Source: Aquificales bacterium (GTDB taxonomy: Bacteria; Aquificota; Aquificia; Aquificales; Aquificaceae). From it: a DNA stretch of 11,946 nucleotides. This document shows, piece by piece, positions 6,263 to 11,946 of the stretch. Under the pieces are notes generated by a model, which saw only the letters and a list, made by a program, of their open reading frames with translations, was not told where the DNA came from and did no database searches. The first letter of the stretch is position 1; the number at the start of each line of letters is the position of its first letter. The DNA is taken from assembly GCA_015491275.1 (NCBI GenBank), contig WFWF01000022.1:1-11946 (forward strand). Direction: 5' to 3'. Both the position numbers and the translations under genes were made by a program.

Positions 6263-6274
6263 TTATAATTATAA
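6263..6274. promoter_or_regulatory. Symmetric bidirectional -10 region between lptB and the BioH-like gene
   Basis: TTATAATTATAA is a perfect 12-bp palindrome. It contains TATAAT on the plus strand (6264-6269) and TATAAT on the minus strand (6273-6268), sharing two base pairs. The 22-bp gap between the two ATGs allows no other arrangement unless promoters lie inside the genes. Predicted leaders are about 2-5 bases each way. A -35 for the plus direction could be TTGCTT (6242-6247, 16-bp spacer); none is clear for the minus direction. Confidence 0.5.
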
Positions 6275-6280
6275 AGCTCT

Positions 6281-6907
6281 ATGTTCAAGAATCCCGTTTA
6301 TATTCATGGCTATGCTTTTTCATCAAAAATTTTCAAGGACTTTGTTGGCATCAAAATAGATCTGCCTTTTCACGGTAAATCCGTCCTGCCTTATAAGGGT
6401 TTCACTTCCCTTGCTAAAACCATCGGTTTGACTTTACCCTGCAGGCACGATATTATAGGTTGGTCCATGGGAGCATCTCTATCTTTGTTGATAGCTTTTT
6501 TATTCCCTTCAAAGGTTAACAGATTAATATTAATAGGTGCAACGCCTTATTTTTCTAAGTCATGGAAGGCGTCAAGAATTAAGGCATTTTTAAAAGGGCT
6601 CTGTGCGGGAAGAGAGGACTTAATTGAAAACTTCCGTGTGACCGCCTTGGGTAAGTCCTTCAGAGACAGTATGGATATTAAAGGATCTTACAAATTGTTG
6701 AGGGACTTTATAGAAATTGACCTTTCTCCTGTTGTTCCGTATGTTAACAAGGAAGTTGTTGTTGTACACGGCGTTTGTGATCCTATAGTTCCTGTTAAAG
6801 AGGCCTTCAAACTTGCTAACCTATTGAAAAACGCTAAATTAAAAATTCTGCCCGGAGGCCATTTCCCTGTAAAAGATGAAAAAGATCTTATCTCTGCGGT
6901 TTTCTAA
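6281..6907 (+). CDS. Alpha/beta hydrolase, BioH-like pimeloyl-ACP methyl ester carboxylesterase (probable)
   Basis: The 208-residue chain carries an alpha/beta-hydrolase triad: nucleophile S62 in GWSMGAS, acid D167 in HGVCDPIVP and base H194 in PGGHFP. HGY (9-11) fits the oxyanion region. It overlaps a BioC-like methyltransferase by 32 bp. That pairing suggests the BioH role, removing the methyl group from pimeloyl-ACP methyl ester to finish the biotin side chain. This is an inference from context, since the fold is promiscuous. It is shorter than E. coli BioH (256 residues) with a reduced cap (about 90-150), so the substrate gate may differ. No signal peptide; cytoplasmic. The start has no Shine-Dalgarno, and a TATAAT ends 11 bp upstream. 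It is first in the six-gene operon. Confidence 0.75.
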   Translation: MFKNPVYIHGYAFSSKIFKDFVGIKIDLPFHGKSVLPYKGFTSLAKTIGLTLPCRHDIIGWSMGASLSLLIAFLFPSKVNRLILIGATPYFSKSWKASRIKAFLKGLCAGREDLIENFRVTALGKSFRDSMDIKGSYKLLRDFIEIDLSPVVPYVNKEVVVVHGVCDPIVPVKEAFKLANLLKNAKLKILPGGHFPVKDEKDLISAVF

Positions 6908-7544
6908 GGCTGTCTGTACATACAATAAGTGGGCATTACCCCAGAGGGAATCAGCCCTTATTCTATCTTCCATACTTACGGAGGTAAACGGTAAGATTCT
7001 TGATGTGGGGTGCGGCACGGGATTTGTTGCTGAAAATCTTGAGTCTCCCGATATTATCGGTGTTGATATATCCCTTCCCATGTCGGTGTATTTCAAGGAA
7101 AGGTTCGGAAGGGCTGTTGTCGGTGATTGTGAATATCTCCCTTTCAAGGACAATAGCTTTGATTGGGCTGTTAGTAACTTTGTTCTCCACTGGACAGATG
7201 TGGGCAAGTCTATTGGTGAGATGATAAGGGTTTCAAAAAAGGGTGTTGGGGTTGCACTTCCTGTTGGTGGAAGCGTTGACATTTTTGGTTTTCCATTCCC
7301 AGAAGAGGATAGGGTGTTTGATATCATTATTTCTTACGGATGCAAAATGGACAGATGGTTTATAAAAGAGATTGATGTACCCTATAGGGGTTGGGATATA
7401 TTGAGATTTTTCCATTATACGGGTACTTCTTACAATCCGCGGGGTAATATTACCTTTTCAAGGCATAAGCTTGAGGAAAGAATAAAAGATATGACAAGTT
7501 TATATTTTAGGGTGCTTTTCTTTTTGTGTAAAATTAAATCATGA
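6876..7544 (+). CDS. bioC: SAM-dependent methyltransferase, BioC-like malonyl-ACP O-methyltransferase
   Basis: BioC methylates malonyl-ACP so that fatty acid synthesis can build pimeloyl-ACP for biotin. The 222-residue protein has SAM motif I ILDVGCGTG (41-49), acidic D64 in GVDIS, GDCEYLPF (83-90) and SFDWAVSNFVLHW (94-106). The N-terminal FSKAVCTYNKWALPQRESA (9-27) and the 'SN..LHW' segment match the BioC-specific pattern (F.RAA..Y...A..Q...A; FD...SN...QW), distinguishing it from generic methyltransferases. It is somewhat shorter than E. coli BioC (251). The ATG at 6876 overlaps the hydrolase gene by 32 bp, and the nearest GGAGG is 17 bp upstream, so translation probably depends on coupling. 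Its stop overlaps the next ATG (ATGA). Confidence 0.78.
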   Translation: MKKILSLRFSKAVCTYNKWALPQRESALILSSILTEVNGKILDVGCGTGFVAENLESPDIIGVDISLPMSVYFKERFGRAVVGDCEYLPFKDNSFDWAVSNFVLHWTDVGKSIGEMIRVSKKGVGVALPVGGSVDIFGFPFPEEDRVFDIIISYGCKMDRWFIKEIDVPYRGWDILRFFHYTGTSYNPRGNITFSRHKLEERIKDMTSLYFRVLFFLCKIKS

Positions 7545-9010
7545 GGAGGAAAATATATATGTCACTTCTTTTTTCCGTGATTACAGCCCTCCTTTTCGGA
7601 TTTTACAGTTGTACAGCAAAACCTGTCAACGGTAAGGCGGAGGGGGAAATATTGCAAGATAAAGAAGATAAGGAAGAGGCTGTGGAAGAAACGGTCGTTG
7701 CGGGAAATTCGGTGCTGGCACGATTTGAAAAGGAGCTCACCGAGATTGTTAGGAAGGTTTCACCTTCTGTAGTTACCATATTTGCAACTCAAGAAGCAAC
7801 GGACGGATTCTTTGATGAATTTGATTTTCCCTTTCCTTTTCCTTTTGATGTTCCTCGCAGGAGAAGATCGTTGGGTTCGGGGGTAATAGTTAAGTACGAT
7901 GAAGATAAGAGTGTATTTTATATACTTACGAACAACCATGTTGTGCAGAATGCGGATGTTATCAGGGTAAGTTTTGACAGACATACAGAGAAGAGGGGAA
8001 AGCTTGTCGGGAGGGATCCTAAAACCGATATAGCGGTTATAGAAGTGGATGCGAAGGAAATCAGTAATCCCAAAGGTAGAGTAGCAAAACTGGGAAATTC
8101 GGATAAGGTTAGGGTGGGTCAGATAGTAATAGCGATAGGTAATCCTTACGGGCTTGAGAGGACTGTTACGGTGGGTGTAGTTTCCGCCCTAAGAAGAAGT
8201 ATAGGTATAACCCAGTATGAAAACTTCATACAGACTGATGCTCCGATAAATCCGGGCAATTCCGGAGGTCCCCTGATTAATATAAGGGGAGAGGTTATAG
8301 GTATAAATACTGCTATAGTGGCGGAAGGGCAGGGTCTCGGTTTTGCCATACCCATTAACCTTGCTAAATGGGTTATGGAACAGCTGATAGAAAAAGGTGA
8401 GGTTATAAGGGGGTGGCTCGGTGTTATCATTCAGGAGATAACGCCAGAGATTGCGGAAGCTATAAATGTTAAGGAAGGTATCCTTATAGCCCAGGTTATG
8501 AAGGACAGCCCTGCGGAAAAGGCGGGCTTGAAAGTTGGTGATATAATAATAGAACTTAACGGTAAGAAGATAGATAGTGTCAGGGATTTACAACTTAAAA
8601 TAATGAAGACCCCTCCCGGAACTGAGGTCAGTCTAACTATCCTGAGAAAGAGTAAAAAGAAGGTGATAAAGGTTAAAGTGGGCAGGTTACCGGAGAGAAA
8701 GGTAAAGGTTTATGATAAGGAACAGGGTAAGGATCTCGGTATCAATATAAGAAACTTAACGCCGGAGGAGAAGGCAAGGTTAGGACTTGAAGGGGGTGTA
8801 AGGGTAATAGCGGTGGCTCCGGGCAGTCTCGCGTACTACAGCGGTCTTAGACCCGGTGACATCATCATATCTGTCAACAATAAATCCGTTGAGGATGTTG
8901 ACGAATTTATATCTATGGTAGAGGATTTGAAGGATGCGGGTCGCAGTAAAGCCCTTTTACTTGTAAGGAGGGGAGAAACAAACATATACCTTGTTTTAAG
9001 GTTGAGGTGA
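7541..9010 (+). CDS. HtrA/DegP-family periplasmic serine protease with two PDZ domains
   Basis: The enzyme degrades or refolds damaged envelope proteins. The 489 residues comprise an N-terminal hydrophobic export segment (about 7-24), an acidic linker (35-51), a trypsin-like domain with triad H133 (TNNHVV), D163 (KTDIAV) and S241 (INPGNSGGPL), then PDZ1 (about 290-382, starting GWLGV) and PDZ2 (about 395-489). A Phe/Pro-rich insert (94-104) sits where HtrA proteins carry the LA loop. Two starts compete. ATG 7541 overlaps the previous stop as ATGA and supplies the basic RRK n-region. ATG 7559 has AGGAGG with 8-bp spacing but loses the basic residues. The upstream start is kept. C24 in FYSC could be a poor lipobox. 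It could be called DegQ, DegP or MucD; sequence alone does not decide. Confidence 0.93.
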   Translation: MRRKIYMSLLFSVITALLFGFYSCTAKPVNGKAEGEILQDKEDKEEAVEETVVAGNSVLARFEKELTEIVRKVSPSVVTIFATQEATDGFFDEFDFPFPFPFDVPRRRRSLGSGVIVKYDEDKSVFYILTNNHVVQNADVIRVSFDRHTEKRGKLVGRDPKTDIAVIEVDAKEISNPKGRVAKLGNSDKVRVGQIVIAIGNPYGLERTVTVGVVSALRRSIGITQYENFIQTDAPINPGNSGGPLINIRGEVIGINTAIVAEGQGLGFAIPINLAKWVMEQLIEKGEVIRGWLGVIIQEITPEIAEAINVKEGILIAQVMKDSPAEKAGLKVGDIIIELNGKKIDSVRDLQLKIMKTPPGTEVSLTILRKSKKKVIKVKVGRLPERKVKVYDKEQGKDLGINIRNLTPEEKARLGLEGGVRVIAVAPGSLAYYSGLRPGDIIISVNNKSVEDVDEFISMVEDLKDAGRSKALLLVRRGETNIYLVLRLR

Positions 9011-9014
9011 TGTC

Positions 9015-9947
9015 ATGCTTTCGGATACAGAACAAGAACTTATTAATCAGTATTTAAAAAAGATTGCTAAGATTCCTCTGCTTACACCGGAGGAAGAAAA
9101 GGAGCTTGCCTACAGGGCAAGGAAGGGGGACAAGGAAGCCCTGCAAAAGCTTGTTGAATCAAATTTGAGGTTTGTTATAAGTGTTGCGAAGCAGTATATA
9201 GGTTATGGGCTACCTCTTTCCGAACTTATAGCTGCGGGTAACTTGGGTCTTCTTGAAGCGGTCAAGAGGTTTGATCCTGATAGGGATGTAAAGTTCATAT
9301 CTTACGCTGTTTGGTGGATAAGACAGGCAATTATGCAAGCCCTATCTCAGCAGACAGGGGCTGTAAGGATTCCCTTGAAGCAGTCTCATCTTATAAGCAG
9401 GGTAAGTAATGTTTATAATGAACTTGTGCGCCAGCTTGAAAGGGAACCCACTCCGGAGGAAGTAGCGGAGAAACTAAGTAAGGATATTATAGCCAAGGAA
9501 CTCTCTAAAAAGTTGGGCAGACAGCCTACGGAAACTGAGATTGAGGAGGCTTTCAAAAAGGAAGGCTATAAGATCTCTCCCCAAGAGGTTGAGAAGTGTT
9601 TACAGGTTTGCAGGATACCCCTTTCACTTGATGTACCAGTTGGAGAGAATGAGGACACATTTTTTATTGATTTTCTTACAAAGCACGGAACCGCAGAGGT
9701 AGAGGAAGCCATAGTTAGGGAGGCTATGAGCAAAGAAATATACGATATACTTGAGAAACTTCCTGATAAGGAAAAACGAGTTATTGAACTTAGATTTGGT
9801 CTCAGAGGAGGTGAGCCAAAAACCCTCAGGGAGATTGGGGAGATCTTGGGGGTTTCACGAGAGAGGGTAAGGCAGCTTGAAACGAGAGCTTTAAGGAAGC
9901 TAAGAAGCCTTGCTATGAAAAGACACTTGAAGGACTTTTTAAGTTAA
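9015..9947 (+). CDS. Sigma-70 family RNA polymerase sigma factor, group 2 type (RpoD/RpoS-like)
   Basis: The 310-residue factor has region 1.2 (about 5-40), region 2 with SNLRFVISVAKQY (49-61) and the -10-reading FISYAVWWIRQAI (94-106), region 3 from about 114, and region 4.2 helix-turn-helix TLREIGEILGVSRERVRQLE (270-289). It lacks the long acidic region 1.1 and nonconserved insert of a primary sigma, so it is probably an alternative (group 2) factor; primary status cannot be excluded. Region 3 appears enlarged: LEREPTPEEVAEKL (141-154) is echoed by LGRQPTETEIEEAF (167-180). GAGGTG five bases upstream supports the ATG at 9015. It is 4 bp after the HtrA gene and 16 bp before the FCSD-like gene, which hints that it controls envelope or sulfur functions. 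Confidence 0.92.
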   Translation: MLSDTEQELINQYLKKIAKIPLLTPEEEKELAYRARKGDKEALQKLVESNLRFVISVAKQYIGYGLPLSELIAAGNLGLLEAVKRFDPDRDVKFISYAVWWIRQAIMQALSQQTGAVRIPLKQSHLISRVSNVYNELVRQLEREPTPEEVAEKLSKDIIAKELSKKLGRQPTETEIEEAFKKEGYKISPQEVEKCLQVCRIPLSLDVPVGENEDTFFIDFLTKHGTAEVEEAIVREAMSKEIYDILEKLPDKEKRVIELRFGLRGGEPKTLREIGEILGVSRERVRQLETRALRKLRSLAMKRHLKDFLS

Positions 9948-9951
9948 AAAC

Positions 9952-9956
9952 GGAGG
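9952..9956 (+). promoter_or_regulatory. Shine-Dalgarno of the FCSD-like gene
   Basis: GGAGG lies 7 bp before the ATG at 9964, inside the 16-bp gap after the sigma factor stop. The gap contains no promoter or terminator structure, so the gene is probably read through from upstream. Confidence 0.6.
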
Positions 9957-9963
9957 TTGCGGT

Positions 9964-11247
9964 ATGGACAGGAGGGGTTTTCTAAAATTTGCGGGGATCT
10001 CCGCGGGTTTGTTCGTAGGCGGTGTTTCCTTTGGTAAAGGTTCAATAAATCTTCCAAAGCCTTCTCCCAAATCCCCCAGGGTTGTAGTTATAGGGGCGGG
10101 ATGGTCTGGACTTACGGTTGCAAAATATATTAAGAAGGGGAACCCGTCCGTAGATGTGGTCCTTATTGATAAAAGGGCTCACTTCTTTTCCTGTCCTGTT
10201 AGTAACCTGTGGCTTGTTGACATAGTGCCACTTGAGATGCTTGTTCACAGCTATCTTAAAGCTGCAGATACATACGGCTATCACTTTTTACAGGCTACCG
10301 TGATTGATATAGATAGAAACAAGAGGAAGGTTTATACGGACAAGGGTGTTATTGATTACGATTTCCTCGTCCTCGCACCCGGTATAGACTACGATTATGA
10401 AAGATGGAATATTAAGGATCCCGAGGAGCTTGAGATAGCAAAAACAAAGTATCCGCCCGCTTTTATACCGGGATCTGAGCATATTTATCTTAAGAAGAAG
10501 ATACATAATTTTGAGGGGGGTGAGTTTGTAGTAACCGTTCCGCCGGGTCTTGATTACAGGTGCATACCGGGTCCCTACGAGAGGGCTACCCTTATAGCAT
10601 GGTTTTTTAAGAAGGACAAGGTTAAAGGAAAGGTTATACTTGTAGACCCTCACTCCGATCCTCCCGTCAAGGCAAAAGGCTTCCATTATGCTTGGGAGAA
10701 AATTGTTAATGGTTACATTGATTACTATCCCAACGCGGATATAAACTATGTGGATGTTATTAACAGAAAGGTGCGGACAGAAGCTTACGGTGATATAGAC
10801 TTTACCGACGGCAACATATACCCGCCTTGTAAGGTGGCTGACATTGTTTATAAAATCGGGGGTGTGAAGAAAGGGGAGAGATGGGCTAATATAGATCCTC
10901 TGAAATACAACCTCATAGGGGATGAGCGTGTCTTTGTCTCAGGAGATGCAAGAAACCAACCTTTTTCAAAAAGCGGTAATACCGCAGCCACAGAGGCAAA
11001 GTATATAGCGAGAAGGGTTCTTGCTTCAATAGCGGGCAAGGATATTCCCTATAAGCCCCCCATGACCCTCTGTTACTCCGCTGTTGATGAAAATAAAGCG
11101 GTTTGGGTAAGATTGACATATAAATATGAGAAAGGGCAGTTCAGTTTTGCAAGGGTCAGGACGGACGAAAATCCTTCCCAAAAGAATTTTAAAGCTTATA
11201 TGGCATGGGCTAAAGCCCATTACAAGGATATGCTTGCTGCGGATTGA
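9964..11247 (+). CDS. FCSD/SoxF-like flavoprotein (sulfide dehydrogenase family), Tat-exported
   Basis: The 427-residue protein matches the flavoprotein subunit of flavocytochrome c sulfide dehydrogenase in length and layout. It has a Tat signal (RRGFLKF, 3-9, then a hydrophobic stretch), FAD-binding VVVIGAGWSGL (40-50), FSCPVSN with C77 at the position of the covalent FAD cysteine, DYRCIPGPYERA with C200 at the first redox cysteine, SGDARNQPFSKSG (326-338), and LCYSAVD with C370. FccB has a second redox cysteine in a GWCPVD motif; here the segment reads RWANID (306-311), so that cysteine is missing, while C289 occurs in IYPPCKVA. The expected role is periplasmic oxidation of sulfide or another sulfur compound, but the altered disulfide makes the substrate uncertain. 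Its stop overlaps the Rieske ATG (TGATG), pointing to a functional pair. Confidence 0.88.
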   Translation: MDRRGFLKFAGISAGLFVGGVSFGKGSINLPKPSPKSPRVVVIGAGWSGLTVAKYIKKGNPSVDVVLIDKRAHFFSCPVSNLWLVDIVPLEMLVHSYLKAADTYGYHFLQATVIDIDRNKRKVYTDKGVIDYDFLVLAPGIDYDYERWNIKDPEELEIAKTKYPPAFIPGSEHIYLKKKIHNFEGGEFVVTVPPGLDYRCIPGPYERATLIAWFFKKDKVKGKVILVDPHSDPPVKAKGFHYAWEKIVNGYIDYYPNADINYVDVINRKVRTEAYGDIDFTDGNIYPPCKVADIVYKIGGVKKGERWANIDPLKYNLIGDERVFVSGDARNQPFSKSGNTAATEAKYIARRVLASIAGKDIPYKPPMTLCYSAVDENKAVWVRLTYKYEKGQFSFARVRTDENPSQKNFKAYMAWAKAHYKDMLAAD

Positions 11248-11903
11248 TGAACAGGAGAGATTTCCTAAAAACTTGCGGTTTAATGGGTTTATTGATAGAA
11301 GGTAAAATAGCCTTTTCCAGTTCCACACCCAGCATAAGTTTCAAAAGGGAAGTGCCTTTAAAAAGGGAAGACGGAAAGCCCTTTAACATAAAATATGTTA
11401 AGAGGTATGAACCTTATATATTCTTCTATCCTTACGCTTCCACACCTTGCCTACTTGTTGATGTAGGTAAGAAGGCGGAAGGGGGTATAGGTAAGGGTAG
11501 CAGTATAGTCTCTTTTTCCCTTATATGTTCCCATCAATGGGCTTTTCCTACTCCCTCTGAGACCTTTATAACTTACTATGGTCCAGAGGAGACCTCTTTG
11601 GCTGATAGAGGAAATGTGATCCAGTGCTGTGTTCATATGTCCGTTTTTGATCCCTTGAAAGGTGGAGAAGTTATTGATGGACCTGCTGATTATTCCCTTG
11701 CAAGAATTCTGCTTGATACTGATAGGGAGGGAAACCTTTATGCAGTGGGTGTGAAAGGTAAGGACCAATTTCAGGAATTCTTTCAAGCTAACCGTTCCAC
11801 ATTGAAAAGGCTCTACGGTTCACTTAAAAAGGCTAAGGAGATAGTTAAAGAGAGTAGGGTTATAAGGCTTAAGGATTATACGGGAGAAGAGATAAAATGT
11901 TGA
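11247..11903 (+). CDS. Tat-exported Rieske [2Fe-2S] protein
   Basis: The 218-residue protein starts with a twin-arginine signal (MNRRDFLKTCGL) and carries a Rieske pair: C94-S-H96 in LICSHQW and C127-C-V-H130 in IQCCVHMSVFDP. These supply two cysteine and two histidine ligands. They are followed by GGEVIDGPADYSLARI (139-154), like the Pro-loop region of Rieske proteins but without the usual GPAP sequence. C128 beside the ligand C127 is an extra cysteine. A C-terminal lysine-rich tail (about 171-218) is unassigned. A TTG codon lies one codon upstream, but the ATG at 11247 forms TGATG with the FCSD-like gene. It probably carries electrons from the flavoprotein to the respiratory chain. A standard bc1 Rieske is less likely given the Tat-exported flavoprotein partner and absence of petB. 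Confidence 0.86.
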   Translation: MNRRDFLKTCGLMGLLIEGKIAFSSSTPSISFKREVPLKREDGKPFNIKYVKRYEPYIFFYPYASTPCLLVDVGKKAEGGIGKGSSIVSFSLICSHQWAFPTPSETFITYYGPEETSLADRGNVIQCCVHMSVFDPLKGGEVIDGPADYSLARILLDTDREGNLYAVGVKGKDQFQEFFQANRSTLKRLYGSLKKAKEIVKESRVIRLKDYTGEEIKC

Positions 11904-11946
11904 TTATGAGATAAGGGTAAGCCCTTTCTTCTTTGCTGTTAGAATA
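11904..11946 (-). CDS. Probable C-terminal end of an unidentified minus-strand gene (partial)
   Basis: On the minus strand one frame runs ILTAKKKGLTLIS to TAA at 11904-11906. It abuts the Rieske stop with no gap, matching the other convergent junctions in the window. Only 13 residues are visible, too few for any functional call. Another open frame exists, so this is tentative. Confidence 0.35.
   Translation of the reverse strand, partial: ILTAKKKGLTLIS

Noticed and set aside
6259..6288. TTG start giving a 10-residue longer LptB
   Set aside because: The extension would overlap the divergent gene and adds residues absent from the normal LptB N-terminus. The ATG at 6258 fits the family.
7825..7850. 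Pyrimidine-rich CCTTTT repeats in the HtrA gene as a regulatory or slippage tract
   Set aside because: They encode the Phe/Pro-rich LA-loop residues (FPFPFPF), a normal feature of HtrA proteins, and the frame is intact.
11913..11936. AAGGG-TAAG-CCCTT followed by a T-rich tract after the Rieske gene, possible terminator
   Set aside because: The stem is only 5 bp, the T tract is interrupted by C, and the site overlaps the probable convergent coding sequence. Too weak to call.
1..11946. CRISPR array, rRNA, prophage or toxin-antitoxin system
   Set aside because: No spaced direct repeats, rRNA-like sequence, phage genes or small toxin/antitoxin pairs were found on either strand.

Overview
The window looks like a compact chromosomal segment from a thermophilic, chemolithotrophic bacterium, most likely of the Aquificales (Hydrogenobacter/Aquifex-like). 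The grounds are heavy use of AGG/AGA, ATA, AAG and GAG codons, very tight gene packing, a Gram-negative LPS transport ATPase, and a Tat-exported sulfide-dehydrogenase-type flavoprotein. No database search was possible, so the taxonomic placement is inference.

Layout. Positions 1-99 hold the C-terminus of a medium-chain dehydrogenase/quinone oxidoreductase, coupled by a TGATG overlap to full-length glnE (99-2900). On the minus strand and tail-to-tail with glnE is a hemerythrin-like protein (2897-3358). A plus-strand tRNA-Arg(CCT) (3443-3519) abuts the stop codon of minus-strand gpsA (3520-4491). The 295-bp gap upstream of gpsA is the only sizeable intergenic region. It holds the right end of an IS200/IS605-type element: a 46-codon tnpB C-terminal tail and an omega-RNA-like hairpin region, ending 16 bp before the gpsA ATG. 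Beyond it is the promoter and ribosome binding site of an oxygen-binding-diiron (ODP/FDP-like) metallo-beta-lactamase-fold protein (4787-5545), which is tail-to-tail with minus-strand lptB (5542-6258).

From a 22-bp divergent promoter region next to lptB, six plus-strand genes run with overlaps or gaps of at most 16 bp: a BioH-like hydrolase, BioC-like methyltransferase, HtrA/DegP-type protease, a sigma-70 family factor, a flavocytochrome-c-sulfide-dehydrogenase-like flavoprotein, and a Tat-exported Rieske protein (6281-11903). This looks like one operon joining early biotin synthesis, periplasmic quality control, a dedicated sigma factor and a periplasmic sulfur-oxidation redox pair. A last minus-strand gene probably ends at 11904.

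Points most worth a second look: the tnpB-less omega-RNA-like sequence whose guide position falls on the gpsA -10/start codon; the FCSD-like protein that lacks one of the two canonical redox cysteines but has a cysteine elsewhere, paired with a Rieske protein instead of a cytochrome; a sigma factor with an apparent duplicated module in region 3; a symmetric TTATAATTATAA with overlapping divergent -10 boxes; and a recurring pattern of TATAAT 7-11 bp before starts without a Shine-Dalgarno (gpsA, lptB, bioH-like), suggesting leaderless or near-leaderless transcripts. All four convergent junctions have no spacer.
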